The notes under the pieces were generated by a model. The model did not search any database. It saw only the letters and a list, made by a program, of their open reading frames with translations, and was not told the origin of the DNA. Position numbers and translations under genes: made by a program. Positions 1-7,934 of a stretch of 64,000 nt of DNA are shown in pieces (position 1 is the first letter of the stretch; each line of letters opens with the position of its first letter). Source of the DNA: Pandoraea anapnoica (GTDB lineage Bacteria; Pseudomonadota; Gammaproteobacteria; Burkholderiales; Burkholderiaceae); assembly GCF_902459765.1 (NCBI RefSeq), contig NZ_CABPSP010000008.1, forward strand, positions 62,001-126,000. Direction: 5' to 3'.

Positions 1-593
1 GGGAACACGCGCAGATGCTCACCCTTGTGCAGCCGGGCATTGAACAGATGCCACAGTTCCGGGCGCTGGGCCTTCGGGTCCCACTGACCGAACTCGTCGC
101 GGAACGAGAAGATACGCTCCTTCGCACGGGCCTTCTCTTCGTCGCGGCGCGCGCCGCCGATCATGGCGTCGTAACCGTACTCGTCGATGGTCTCAAGCAG
201 CGTGACGGCCTGCGCGGCGTTGCGCGAATCCGTTTCGCGACGCAGACGCACCGTGCCACGCGCAATCGAATCTTCCACATGACCGACGACCAGCTCAGCG
301 CCGAGCGCCTTGGCGTGGCGATCGCGGAATTCGATCACTTCCGGATAGTTGTGACCGGTGTCGATGTGCACGAGCGGGAACGGCAGTTGCGTCTTGCGTC
401 CCGGGCCGAGGCCGAAAGCCTTGAGCGCGAGGTGCAGCACCACGACCGAGTCCTTGCCGCCCGAGAACAGCAGCGCGGGCTTGCGGCACTCCGCCACGAC
501 CTCACGCAGGATGTACATCGATTCGGCTTCGAGCCAGTCCAGATGATCCATTCGCGAGCCATTGGCCTGCGCGACTTCGTGCATCGCACCCAT
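1..593 (-). CDS. cysD: Sulfate adenylyltransferase subunit 2, 3' part missing
   Basis: Small catalytic subunit of ATP sulfurylase. It makes adenosine 5'-phosphosulfate from sulfate and ATP in cytoplasmic sulfate assimilation, working with the GTPase CysN. Translating the minus strand from 593 gives an uninterrupted frame that runs off the left edge. It contains the PP-loop SGGKDSVVVLHL, followed by VHIDTGHNYPEV and GGARRDEEKARAKERIFSFRDE, all typical of CysD. The ATG at 593 follows a good purine-rich ribosome site (GGAAGGG). About 197 of the roughly 300-320 family residues are visible. It lies 130 bases downstream of cysH on the same strand, so both are probably one sulfur-assimilation transcript under CysB control. 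Confidence 0.93.
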   Translation of the reverse strand, partial: MGAMHEVAQANGSRMDHLDWLEAESMYILREVVAECRKPALLFSGGKDSVVVLHLALKAFGLGPGRKTQLPFPLVHIDTGHNYPEVIEFRDRHAKALGAELVVGHVEDSIARGTVRLRRETDSRNAAQAVTLLETIDEYGYDAMIGGARRDEEKARAKERIFSFRDEFGQWDPKAQRPELWHLFNARLHKGEHLRVF

Positions 594-723
594 ATTGTTC
601 CCTTCCTTGACGATTCCGAGTTTTCCGAGATTCGGTCTATTCCGGTGTGCCGCTGCGCCCGTTGGCGCTTTGACTTGATCGCGTCACACCGTCTTGATTC
701 TTGTTGCCTGATGGCCCTGTCGA

Positions 724-1515
724 TCAGTTCGACTGCACCGACACAGGGATCTTGCTCAGGTTGCCCGCGTGCAGCCCGCATTCCTTGCTGTCGCGCGACT
801 CCCACCACCAGCGCCCTGCCCGGCTGTCTTCCCCCGGGCGGATAGCGCGCGTACACGGCTCGCAACCGATGCTCGGATAACCGCGTGCGTGCAGCGGGTT
901 GACCGGCACGTCGCGCGCAGTGAGGTAGGCCCACACCTGCGCTTCCGTCCAGTCGAACAACGGGTTGTACTTGGCGATGCCACGGGCGTCGTCCTGTTCC
1001 GCGAAGGCCAGTTCGCCGCGCGTCACCGACTGTTCGCGACGCTGACCGGTGAGCCATGCATCGGCGTCGGCGAGCGCACGGCCCAGCGGTTCGACCTTGC
1101 GGATCTGGCAGCAGGCTTTGCGCAAGTCCACGCTTTCGTAGAACGCGTTCGCGCCGTGATCGGCGACGTACTTTTCGACCGCGTCGGCTTGCGGCGCGTA
1201 CTGCGCAACGTCATAGCCGTAACGCGTCTTGATCTTGTCGAGCATGCCGACCGTCTCGTCGTGCAGGCGTCCGGTATTGAGCGTGAAGACGGTGATCGGC
1301 AGTTGCTGGCGCAGAATCACGTGCGTGATGAGCATGTCCTCGGCGGCAAGGCTGCTCGCGAACTTCACGTTGCGATGCGCACTTGCGATGCGGGCGAGGC
1401 GCTCGGTCAGCACGGCTTCCATTTCGTCGAGCAGCGCCATGTCCTGATGCTCGGCATCGGACACTGTCGACGGCACTGCAACCGGGGCCGGTTCCCAGCG
1501 GGATTCGTTTCGCAT
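724..1515 (-). CDS. cysH: Assimilatory adenylyl-sulfate/PAPS reductase
   Basis: Thioredoxin- or glutathione-dependent reductase that releases sulfite from APS or PAPS in the cytoplasm. The 263-residue product has the PP-loop-fold core (FASSLAAEDMLITH, FTLNTGRLHDET). It also has the paired cysteines of the iron-sulfur type: CCQIRK near residue 140 and GCEPCTR near residue 220, followed by the C-terminal KECGLH. The two CC/CxxC pairs are the [4Fe-4S] ligands of APS-reductase-type CysH, so APS rather than PAPS is the likelier substrate. The C-terminal ECGLH cysteine is the catalytic one. It lies between a TauE-type exporter (29-base gap upstream) and cysD (130-base gap downstream), all on the minus strand. 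Confidence 0.93.
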   Translation of the reverse strand: MRNESRWEPAPVAVPSTVSDAEHQDMALLDEMEAVLTERLARIASAHRNVKFASSLAAEDMLITHVILRQQLPITVFTLNTGRLHDETVGMLDKIKTRYGYDVAQYAPQADAVEKYVADHGANAFYESVDLRKACCQIRKVEPLGRALADADAWLTGQRREQSVTRGELAFAEQDDARGIAKYNPLFDWTEAQVWAYLTARDVPVNPLHARGYPSIGCEPCTRAIRPGEDSRAGRWWWESRDSKECGLHAGNLSKIPVSVQSN

Positions 1516-1544
1516 ATCGCGAACTCCTTGTTTTGTGTGGGGTG

Positions 1545-2321
1545 TCAGCCGACCAGCTTCACTGCCGCAAGCGTGAGCGTCGCCGCCAGCGCCCCGCGCA
1601 CAATGCGCTCGGGCAGATGACGGGTGAGCTTCGCGCCGAGCCAGATCCCGGGCAGGGAGCCGATCAACAGACTGCCGAGCAGTGCCCAGTGCACCGTCTC
1701 AAGCCAGATATGGCCCAGCGCAGCGATGGCCGTGAGCGGCACCGCATAGGCGATATCCGTACCGGCGACTTCGGCCGGTTCCAACTGCGGGTACAGCATC
1801 AGGATCAGCGTCGCGCCAACAGCGCCCGCGCCAATCGAGGAAATCGTCACGAGTACGCCGATTACCGCGCCCACCACGACGGTGGCAATCGTTTGCGCAC
1901 GGCCCGTCAGTTGCCAGTTCGGGTGCGCGCGCAATGCGGCCAGCAATTTGGCGCGGAACAGCAGCGAGAGCACGGTCAGCAGCACCGAGGCGGCAATCGT
2001 CAATTTGATGACGTGCAGCGTCGACTCGTCGATACCGCCAAGGCGCTTGAGGAACAGGATCGTGACCAGCGCCGCAGGCAGCGCGCCCAGCGTGAGCCGG
2101 CGCACGATATGCCACTTCACATGGCCGTGCGACCGATGCGCCACCGTCCCGAAACTCTTGGTGATGGCGGCAAACGCGAGGTCTGTGCCCACAGCGACGG
2201 GGGCCGCGTAACCCAGGAGCAAAGTCAGCAACGGCGTCATCAGCGAACCGCCGCCTACACCGGTCAGGCCGACCAGCAGGCCGACGCCAAATCCGGAAAG
2301 GGGTTCGAGCCACAGCGACAT
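1545..2321 (-). CDS. TauE/SafE family sulfite or sulfonate exporter
   Basis: Integral inner-membrane protein of 258 residues with about eight hydrophobic segments and glycine-rich starts to both halves (GFGVGLLVGLTGVGGGSLMT near residue 10, GAVIGVLVTISSIGAGAVG near 150). These are the paired signatures of the TauE/SafE (DUF81) permeases. Members export sulfite or sulfonates, or take up C2 sulfonates. Its position as first gene of the minus-strand run tauE-cysH-cysD, back to back with cysB, suggests it balances sulfite or sulfate during cysteine synthesis. That role is inferred from context; the family call is from sequence. Confidence 0.85.
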   Translation of the reverse strand: MSLWLEPLSGFGVGLLVGLTGVGGGSLMTPLLTLLLGYAAPVAVGTDLAFAAITKSFGTVAHRSHGHVKWHIVRRLTLGALPAALVTILFLKRLGGIDESTLHVIKLTIAASVLLTVLSLLFRAKLLAALRAHPNWQLTGRAQTIATVVVGAVIGVLVTISSIGAGAVGATLILMLYPQLEPAEVAGTDIAYAVPLTAIAALGHIWLETVHWALLGSLLIGSLPGIWLGAKLTRHLPERIVRGALAATLTLAAVKLVG

Positions 2322-2454
2322 GGATGACGTTCCTGGTGGGTCCTAAATGCCTGTAGGGAATAACGTTATCGAAACAGTGGCACCCACTGTAATGAAAAGG
2401 CTATATACTTCAAACGAATTAAAAATTGTTTGTATATTTTCTAAAGTTATACAA
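2322..2454. promoter_or_regulatory. Divergent tauE-cysH / cysB control region
   Basis: AT-rich spacer between two divergent sulfur genes. It holds a perfect 10-base palindrome ATAACGTTAT at 2360-2369 and an inverted repeat CAGTGG-CAC-CCACTG at 2375-2389. Tracts with promoter-like composition (TATATA, TTGTTTGTATATTTT) lie closer to cysB. A CysB operator here is plausible, since LysR regulators usually bind between themselves and a divergent target. No promoter is mapped. Confidence 0.5.
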
Positions 2455-3396
2455 ATGAACCTGCATCAGTTCCGTTTCGTGCGCGAAGCCGTCCGCCAGA
2501 ATTTCAACCTGACGGAAGCCGCCAAAGCGCTATTTACCTCCCAGCCGGGCGTCTCCAAAGCCATCATCGAGCTTGAAGAAGAGCTTGGTGTGGACATCTT
2601 TGCCCGTCATGGGAAGCGCATCCGTAACCTGACCGAGCCCGGTCGGATCATCTTCGAGTCCGTCGAGCGGATCCTGATGGAGGTGGAAAGCCTCAAGCGC
2701 ATCGGCAAGGACTACGCCGCTCAGGATCAGGGCAGCCTGACCATCGCCACCACCCACACGCAGGCGCGCTACTCGCTGCCGCACGCCGTGGCCGAATTCA
2801 AGAAGCGCTATCCGAAGGTGCGTCTGTCGATCCTGCAAGGCAGCCCGACGCAGATCGCCGAGATGGTGCTGCACGATCAGGCCGATCTGGCGATCGCCAC
2901 GGAAGCCATCGCAGGCTATAAGGATCTGGTGTCGCTGCCGTGCTATCAATGGCAGCACGTGGCGGTCGTGCCGCCCGATCACCCGCTGTTGCAACTGCCA
3001 TCGGTGGGCATCGAGGATTTGGCGAAGTACTCGCTGATTACTTATGACCCCCAATTCGCCGGGCGCGCCAAGATCGATCAGGCATTCGCGCTGCGGCATG
3101 TGCAGCCAGACATCGTGCTCGAAGCCATCGACGCCGACGTCATCAAGACGTACGTCGAACTGGGACTGGGCGTGGGGATTCTGGCGGGTGTGGCGTTCGA
3201 CCCCGAGCGCGACCGCAATCTCCGGGCGATTCAGGTGGGGCATCTGTTCGGGACGAACGTAACGCGCGTCGCCCTCAAGCAAGGCGCCTATCTGCGCGGA
3301 TATGTTTTCACGATGGTTGAGCTTCTTTCACCGATTCTGACCCGTAAGCTGGTCGAACAGGCGCTGCGCGGCGAGCACGAAAGCTACGAGCTTTGA
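2455..3396 (+). CDS. cysB: LysR-type sulfur regulator CysB
   Basis: LysR-family activator of sulfate assimilation that responds to O-/N-acetylserine. I take the ATG at 2455, which gives MNLHQFRFVREAVRQ and 313 residues, the usual CysB/Cbl length. An upstream in-frame ATG at 2347 would add 36 atypical AT-rich-encoded residues. The N-terminal helix-turn-helix is at residues 18-37 (LTEAAKALFTSQPGVSKAI). The effector domain contains the CysB-type segment TTHTQARYSLP, which matches the sulfate/acetylserine pocket of CysB. It is divergent from tauE-cysH-cysD, its expected targets. Cbl is the alternative name within the same family. Confidence 0.93.
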   Translation: MNLHQFRFVREAVRQNFNLTEAAKALFTSQPGVSKAIIELEEELGVDIFARHGKRIRNLTEPGRIIFESVERILMEVESLKRIGKDYAAQDQGSLTIATTHTQARYSLPHAVAEFKKRYPKVRLSILQGSPTQIAEMVLHDQADLAIATEAIAGYKDLVSLPCYQWQHVAVVPPDHPLLQLPSVGIEDLAKYSLITYDPQFAGRAKIDQAFALRHVQPDIVLEAIDADVIKTYVELGLGVGILAGVAFDPERDRNLRAIQVGHLFGTNVTRVALKQGAYLRGYVFTMVELLSPILTRKLVEQALRGEHESYEL

Positions 3397-3400
3397 GGGA

Positions 3401-4060
3401 TCAAAAGGCTTCGTTGATCTGAAAGTAGGCGCGCATGTGGTTGCCGTCGCCAAACGTCGGCATCATGCTCCACTGCACCTCTCCCCAACCGAACTTCCCA
3501 TAGACGTCGAACGCCAGCACATCGCGCTGGCGAAACGTCGTGTAGTGGTCGCACGCCCATTCGAACGACTCGAACGATGTGCTGCCGTCGAAGGCGCGTC
3601 GGTATACGGCGGCCGTGAGCGATAGCGCCTGTCCTTTGTACGGATTGGGGATGAAGTCGCGCGTATCGTAAGAGAAGTTGGTGCTCAGACCGATACTGCG
3701 CACATACGGCCCGATGGGGTCTGTCACGAAAGCGCTCGCATCGCCCTTGTCGCGATTTACGGTGGAATCGAAGTGGGCGTCGACGCCGATGCCGAACGCA
3801 CCGGTCGTCGTGCCAAAGCCGTGAATCGCCAACGTGGAGAGCTGGGTGGTCGGCAAAGCATCGTGCGTCTTATATAGACCGACAGCGGCCGCGCCGATGC
3901 CGACCTCCATCTCGGGGTTGTAGAACGGCCCCGGCATGACGCCCCAATCCATCCCACGACTGACGTCCACCTTGTCTGACGCGCCCAGCTTCGCGAGCAG
4001 GCGGTCGAGCCAGCCTTGCTGTGCGGCGATGTGATAGCGGAACCCTGCGCCGACGCTCAC
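3401..4060 (-). pseudogene. Internally deleted Omp85/BamA-TamA family barrel relic
   Basis: The 219-residue frame reads as pieces of a stand-alone Omp85-family surface antigen of roughly 400 residues. Recognisable pieces include LDRLLAKLGASDKVD, MDWGVMPGPFYNPEMEVGIG, FSYDTRDFIPNPYKGQA, RDVLAFDVYGKFGWGEV, GDGNHMRAYF and a C-terminal FQINEAF. Between GAFGIG and VDAHFDS, and again between MRAYF and QINEAF, the strands expected in full-length relatives are missing. The signal peptide is also absent because the neighbouring plus-strand gene starts 84 bases away. Deletions that kept the frame are the simplest explanation. It ends 4 bases after cysB, converging with it. A functional short barrel is unlikely. 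Confidence 0.6.
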
Positions 4061-4144
4061 GACACGAATCGGGGAGTATTTTTCCCTGCTGGTCTGACGC
4101 GGACGGTGCGGTATGCTTACGCGATTCGACCAAAAGGAGACCTC

Positions 4145-5314
4145 ATGCGCTCACCTCTTCGCGGCATCCGCCTGTCGGGTGTTTTGCTTGCTCTGATGTT
4201 GTCCGGCGTGGTGACGGCGGCCCGTGCCGACCTGACCGTCGGCATCGACCTGTCCTCGACGGGCCCGGCGGCCGCTATCGGCATTGCCAGCAAGAATGCC
4301 ATGCAGCTTTGGCCTGACCAGATCGGCGGCCAGAAGGTGCATTACATCTTTCTGGACGACGCCTCCGATCCCGGAACGGCGGTGAAAAACACGCGCAAGC
4401 TCATCAGCGAAAACAAGGTGGACGTGATCGTCGGCCCGAACATCACGCCGAGCGCGCTGGCCATGCTCGACCCGATCTCCGAAGCGCAGACGCCGATGAT
4501 CACGCTGATCGGTTCGGCGGTGGCGGTAGAGCCGCAGGACGCCAAACGTCGCTGGGCCTTCAAGATGGCCGCCAACGATTCGGCCATGGCTGACGTGATG
4601 ACGCGTTACATGGCAAACCACGGCGTGAAGACGGTCGGATTCATCGGCTTTGCAGACGCCTATGGCGATAGCTGGCTGAAGGAATTCTCGAAGTTCGCCG
4701 CGCTGCGAAAGTTGCAGATCGTGGCGCAGGAACGCTTCAACCGGACCGACACGAGCGTGACCGGGCAGGCGCTCAAGCTGATGTCGGCGAAGCCGGACGC
4801 CATTCTGGTGGCGGGTTCGGGCACACCCGCTGCACTGCCGCAGCGCACGCTTCAGGAGCGCGGCTATACCGGCAAGATTTATCAGACGCACGGCATTGCG
4901 ACGTACGACTTCGTTCGTGTCGGCGGCAAGGATGTCGAGGGCACCCTGTTCCCGACACAGCCGGGGGTCGTCGCCAAGACGCTGCCGGACGGACATCCAG
5001 CCCGCAAGGCGGCGCTCGCGTTCACGAAGAAGTACGAAGCGAAGTACGGCGCGGACACCGTGACCCAGTTCGCGGCAGATGCTTACGGCGTATGGGATCT
5101 GCTCAACGATGCCGTGCCGCGCGCCGCCAAGGTTGCGGCGCCGGGCACGCCCGCGTTCCGTGTAGCATTGCGCGACGCGCTTGAGTCGACGCATAACCTC
5201 GCGATTCCCAACGGCATCATGAATCTGAGCCCGCAGGACCACGTCGGTCTGGATCAGCGCGCCGGGGTAATGGGACAGATCAAGAACGGCAAGTTCGTCT
5301 ACGTCTCCGACTGA
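4145..5314 (+). CDS. Branched-chain-type amino acid ABC transporter binding protein
   Basis: Periplasmic substrate-binding protein of the LivK/Leu-Ile-Val-binding family (HAAT transporters). The ATG at 4145 follows AAAAGGAGA by six bases and opens a clear signal peptide (MRSPLRGIRLSGVLLALMLS, then cleavage after TAARA). The mature part begins DLTVGIDLSSTGPAA, as is usual for the family, and continues with DDASDPGTAVKNTRKLI and VGPNITPSALAM. Length is 389 residues. No permease or ATPase gene is adjacent, so it is an orphan binding protein that must use components encoded elsewhere or act as a sensor. The ligand cannot be deduced. Confidence 0.88.
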   Translation: MRSPLRGIRLSGVLLALMLSGVVTAARADLTVGIDLSSTGPAAAIGIASKNAMQLWPDQIGGQKVHYIFLDDASDPGTAVKNTRKLISENKVDVIVGPNITPSALAMLDPISEAQTPMITLIGSAVAVEPQDAKRRWAFKMAANDSAMADVMTRYMANHGVKTVGFIGFADAYGDSWLKEFSKFAALRKLQIVAQERFNRTDTSVTGQALKLMSAKPDAILVAGSGTPAALPQRTLQERGYTGKIYQTHGIATYDFVRVGGKDVEGTLFPTQPGVVAKTLPDGHPARKAALAFTKKYEAKYGADTVTQFAADAYGVWDLLNDAVPRAAKVAAPGTPAFRVALRDALESTHNLAIPNGIMNLSPQDHVGLDQRAGVMGQIKNGKFVYVSD

Positions 5315-5497
5315 TTTCGGGCAACGGCACGATTGTCGGCGGTACCACGCCTGAGGCTTGGCACCGCCGGTGACGCAAAGCTGTCGAAGCGGGCTTGTGG
5401 CGGGAGAAAATATCAGTCATAATCTCGCCTTCGTCCGGTGAGCTATGAGGTTTGTCGAACGACTCACACTGCGACACCGTTCGGTGTCGGCACACCC

Positions 5498-5582
5498 GCC
5501 CAGGTGGTGAAATTGGTAGACGCAGGGGACTCAAAATCCCCCGCCGCAAGGCGTGCCGGTTCGATTCCGGCCCTGGGCACCA
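5498..5582 (+). tRNA. tRNA-Leu (anticodon CAA)
   Basis: Acceptor arms GCCCAGG (5498-5504) and CCTGGGC (5572-5578) pair perfectly, followed by A and an encoded CCA. The anticodon stem GGGGA/TCCCC encloses the loop CTCAAAA, giving anticodon CAA. A long variable arm (CGCCGCAAGGCG) and the T-loop TTCGATT complete a class II leucine tRNA. Its 3' half is the insertion site of the island that follows. Confidence 0.97.
5546..5576 (+). repeat. Left attachment-type repeat (attL) in tRNA-Leu
   Basis: 31 bases covering the variable arm, T arm and 3' acceptor strand of the tRNA, from GCAAGGCG to CCCTGG. They recur without mismatch at 8873-8903. Tyrosine integrases commonly use this part of tRNA genes as the crossover site. 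Confidence 0.8.
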
Positions 5583-5648
5583 AAGCTTTTCCAAGACATC
5601 CGGCGATTCCGCCACGCTCCGCAATTCACTTTTTGCTCCGCAATTCGG

Positions 5649-5951
5649 TTATTTCGTAGGTTCGACTTTGTCGCCGAGACGGTCGCGCACGTAATGTTCG
5701 GTCATTACCAAAGAGCGGTGACCAAGTTGCTTTTGGGCTTTTCGAACATCTCCGGTTGACTCGGCTTTGTCGGTACCGGCTTTGGCCCGAAGGTCGCGAA
5801 ACTGGAATGCATCCTTCGCGATACCGGCAGCCTCGCGCGCCGCGTCGAATCGAGTTCTCAAGCCTTGTTGCGTCAACCTCCGCCCCGACGCGTCAAAAAC
5901 TAACGCCGATGTGATCGTCGCTTGTCGCTTGCGACGCAAACGGTCTGTCAT
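5649..5951 (-). pseudogene. C-terminal fragment of a tyrosine-recombinase integrase
   Basis: About 95 residues match the end of a phage or island integrase. FQFRDLRAKAG is the region around the second catalytic arginine, KQLGHRS carries the late histidine, and MTEHYVRDR holds the tyrosine nucleophile. The first catalytic arginine and the whole N-terminal DNA-binding part are absent. The frame is cut at about 5945, where IS3-type transposase sequence begins on the other strand. The gene reads toward tRNA-Leu, 67 bases away, as expected for the integrase of an element inserted there. Confidence 0.8.
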
Positions 5952-6243
5952 CGTACATTCAGACCAGGGCTCGCAATATGGCAGCGATGACTGGCAACGA
6001 TTCTTTCGCTCGCACTCACTTGAGCCAAGTATGAGCCGGCGCGGAAATTGTTGGGATAACGCGGTTGCCGAGTCCTTCTTCAGCAGTCTGAAAAAGGAAC
6101 GCGTGCGAAAACGCGTCTACAAAACCCATGATCTGGCGCGCGCTGACATCTTCGATTGCATCGAAGTCTTTTACAATCGAACCCGACGCCATACCCATCT
6201 GGGTGGTATCAGTCCCGAGGCCTTTGAACGTGCCTTGGCGTGA
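5944..6243 (+). pseudogene. IS3-family transposase OrfB, C-terminal fragment
   Basis: About 98 residues starting VIVHSDQGSQYGS and continuing with SRRGNCWDNAVAESFFSSLK, YKTHDLARADIFDCIEVFYN and a final HTHLGGISPEAFE. This is the rve catalytic core end, with the DDE glutamate in AESFFSSLK. The N-terminal half with the first catalytic aspartate is missing. Sequence 6250-6280 (GGAAAGTGTCTTAATTCGGG and on to CAGTCCA) resembles a right terminal repeat of this IS group. No left end is visible, so this is a remnant that replaced the 5' part of the integrase gene. Confidence 0.85.
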
Positions 6244-6280
6244 GGCTGGAAAGTGTCTTAATTCGGGCAGCAGTCCACCG

Positions 6281-6409
6281 GATGAGAGGGCGCTACTCGA
6301 GAACTATCGCCACAGCCATCGAGAAGACCAAGCGGCACTGCGGAGGATGGGACTTGCTATGTCGAAACCGACCCCAACCAAAAGGAACGGAACGACCGCA
6401 GGCGAATAA
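6281..6409 (+). pseudogene. Possible C-terminal stump of a small regulator
   Basis: Just beyond the presumed IS end, the frame reads DERALLENYRHSHREDQAAL and ends at 6409 with a basic tail. The helical pattern resembles the end of short helix-turn-helix proteins from phages and islands, but there is no diagnostic motif. It has no start of its own and would be a gene tail left by the IS insertion. It may also be chance. The rest of 6410-6542 shows nothing I can name. Confidence 0.25.
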
Positions 6410-6542
6410 GCCTTCTGCGCAAATACTTCAGTCTATTGGGAAATCGGGACTTGCCACGTGCGATGCATAGCCGAGACAAAAGGCGGGCACCCTAGGGACG
6501 GTGAGAGGCATTCAGCATCTCACCATCACGCGTCACCTGGGC

Positions 6543-7250
6543 TTAGATCGAGATGTTCTCTGGCCAAAGAAAGTAGGCGCCATGGCGGGATTTTGGCACG
6601 AACTCTATGCCGCAATTCTCCCCTAAAGCGGAGAGGACATGCTCACCGTTTATCAATTCAAAATAGCCGGCTGCTACGGCGCGCTCCAATAGTTCGCTCG
6701 TCCGTATTCCAAGACGCTTACCAAGCTTTGACGAGGGGAGCTTCGCTACCGCTCCTCCGGCCGAGCGCTCATCTGGCGGCACTGCGTCGACGACATCCCC
6801 GCCGGGACGCTCCAGCGATATACGAACTTCCTCGCTAATACGAATGATGCGCTGAGCCTCCTCATACACATCTCGATACAGATCGGCGTCTTCCGATCTC
6901 CGAACGAGTACTCCCATCTCGTTGTTATTGATCTGACTAAACTCGTACAGGTTCAGGCTCGTAACGACGCACAACTCCTCGCTCATGTAGCACTTGGCAT
7001 CCAGGTTTTTGCAGTAGCTGGTGCGAACGTAGGTAAGCCCTTTGAGCCATTCGATTTCCGGCGGCTGCAACTCGCTCTTGCCATAGACCAACCTCACGTC
7101 AATTTTCAGGCGGTTCTTATCTGCAAGTAGCTCCTTTATTCGATCATTGAGCTTGAGGAATGGGCTGATCAGAATTACTCGATCAACGGCCCCTTTGATC
7201 AATTCCTCAAGAAAATAGTTTGTCGCACTGGTGTTCAAAAATTTCGCCAC
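6543..7250 (-). CDS. Phospholipase D-like protein with altered HKD motif
   Basis: A 235-residue single-domain PLD-superfamily protein followed by a winged-helix-like tail. The first part (YFLEELIKGAVDRVILISPF) and LDAKCYMSEELCVVTSLNLY followed by NNNEMGV are the family core. The expected HxK histidine is aspartate here (codon GAT where CAT would give His), while the lysine and the downstream N and E are kept. Residues 170-235 (LGKRLGIRTSELLERAVAAG, YFLWPENI) resemble a small DNA-binding module found in such proteins. No ATG is near the 5' end. GTG at 7250, seven bases after GAGGGAT, fits best; TTG at 7253 is possible. Island-borne relatives are usually annotated as possible nucleases. With the changed histidine this one may be inactive. 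Confidence 0.75.
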   Translation of the reverse strand: MAKFLNTSATNYFLEELIKGAVDRVILISPFLKLNDRIKELLADKNRLKIDVRLVYGKSELQPPEIEWLKGLTYVRTSYCKNLDAKCYMSEELCVVTSLNLYEFSQINNNEMGVLVRRSEDADLYRDVYEEAQRIIRISEEVRISLERPGGDVVDAVPPDERSAGGAVAKLPSSKLGKRLGIRTSELLERAVAAGYFELINGEHVLSALGENCGIEFVPKSRHGAYFLWPENISI

Positions 7251-7329
7251 CAAATCCCTCGCTGAGGCAGATTACGGGGGGCGCTAAATGGTCTATAGCA
7301 AGTGCTTGTGTATATCGCCGAAAATCATC

Positions 7330-7357
7330 GACGGCCCACCGCATGAGATGGGCCGTC
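7330..7357 (-). terminator. Hairpin after the island small-protein gene
   Basis: Perfect 9-base inverted repeat GACGGCCCA/TGGGCCGTC with a 10-base loop, 7 bases past the stop of the gene at 7365-7697. On the minus strand it is followed within four bases by ATTTT. A similar hairpin sits the same distance behind the paralogue at 11253-11573. Confidence 0.6.
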
Positions 7358-7364
7358 TTCAAAA

Positions 7365-7697
7365 TTACATCACCAATTTCGGCTTTGCTCCGGGCTTCGG
7401 TGAGTGAAGTATGTAGTACGAGCTGAACAATCGTTCCGTCGCCACCATCGCCTCCGCAAAAGTATCGAAGTAAATTGCATGGTCAGGGTCCGATACATGC
7501 GCCCGATGGATTTCTCTCTCTTCCTCATCCCACGCGTAGCCGAGGTAACGGCCATGCGCATGAAACCAAATCACGTAGCCCTTACGAGGAAATGATGGCG
7601 GCAATGTCGCCAGTCGCCGCTTGTCATTGGGCGCGTCAGTTTGCTTGGTCGGGCCAACATCGTGCGGCGTGTTGCCGCGTTCGCTTGCGTCTGTCAC
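7365..7697 (-). CDS. Uncharacterised small protein, paralogue of 11253-11573
   Basis: About 110 residues, no known domain recognised, no signal peptide or membrane segment. The C-terminal 70 residues are closely similar to the product of 11253-11573: GYVIWFHAHGRYLGYAWDEE against GYVVWFYEHGEYLGLAWNET, then AHVSDPDHAIYFDTFAEA against AHVTDDDHAIYFETFAQA, and a final ILHSPKPGAKPKL against VLHSPGPGERPKL. N-terminal parts differ and are charged. The aromatic strand pattern suggests a compact beta-rich fold. GTG at 7697 lies four bases after GGAGG and is preferred over GTG at 7727, which has no ribosome site. It is divergent from parDE inside the tRNA island. Function unknown. Confidence 0.7.
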   Translation of the reverse strand: MTDASERGNTPHDVGPTKQTDAPNDKRRLATLPPSFPRKGYVIWFHAHGRYLGYAWDEEEREIHRAHVSDPDHAIYFDTFAEAMVATERLFSSYYILHSPKPGAKPKLVM

Positions 7698-7866
7698 GGT
7701 GCCTCCACTTGGATAGGAATAGTTCACTGGGGGACGTAACTCATCATGTCAGGCGAACAGATACTTGCGTTTCAGCAACTTCCGATAAATTTTTTGGCTA
7801 AACGGCCAATGCGCCGAAATACCTAAGACGGCGACCTGAATTCCGGAGAGGGAGAGGGTACGCGAT

Positions 7867-7895
7867 TTAATAACTATTGATAAGCGTGCTAGAAT
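7867..7895 (+). promoter_or_regulatory. Likely parDE promoter and operator
   Basis: Imperfect 17-base palindrome TTAATAACTATTGATAA (7867-7883), followed by a -10-like TAGAAT (7890-7895) about 40 bases before the ParD start. The TTAATA part of the palindrome sits 17 bases before TAGAAT and could be the -35. An operator overlapping the promoter fits autorepression by ParD. Not experimentally mapped. Confidence 0.45.
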
Positions 7896-7934
7896 GACCA
7901 CCAACCTAGTCAACTCCAACCGGAGGGGAAAATC

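Noticed and set aside
5280-5624. 114-codon minus-strand frame with CPGPESNRHALRRGI
   Set aside because: It is the reverse translation of the tRNA-Leu gene, a well-known false protein; no ribosome site.
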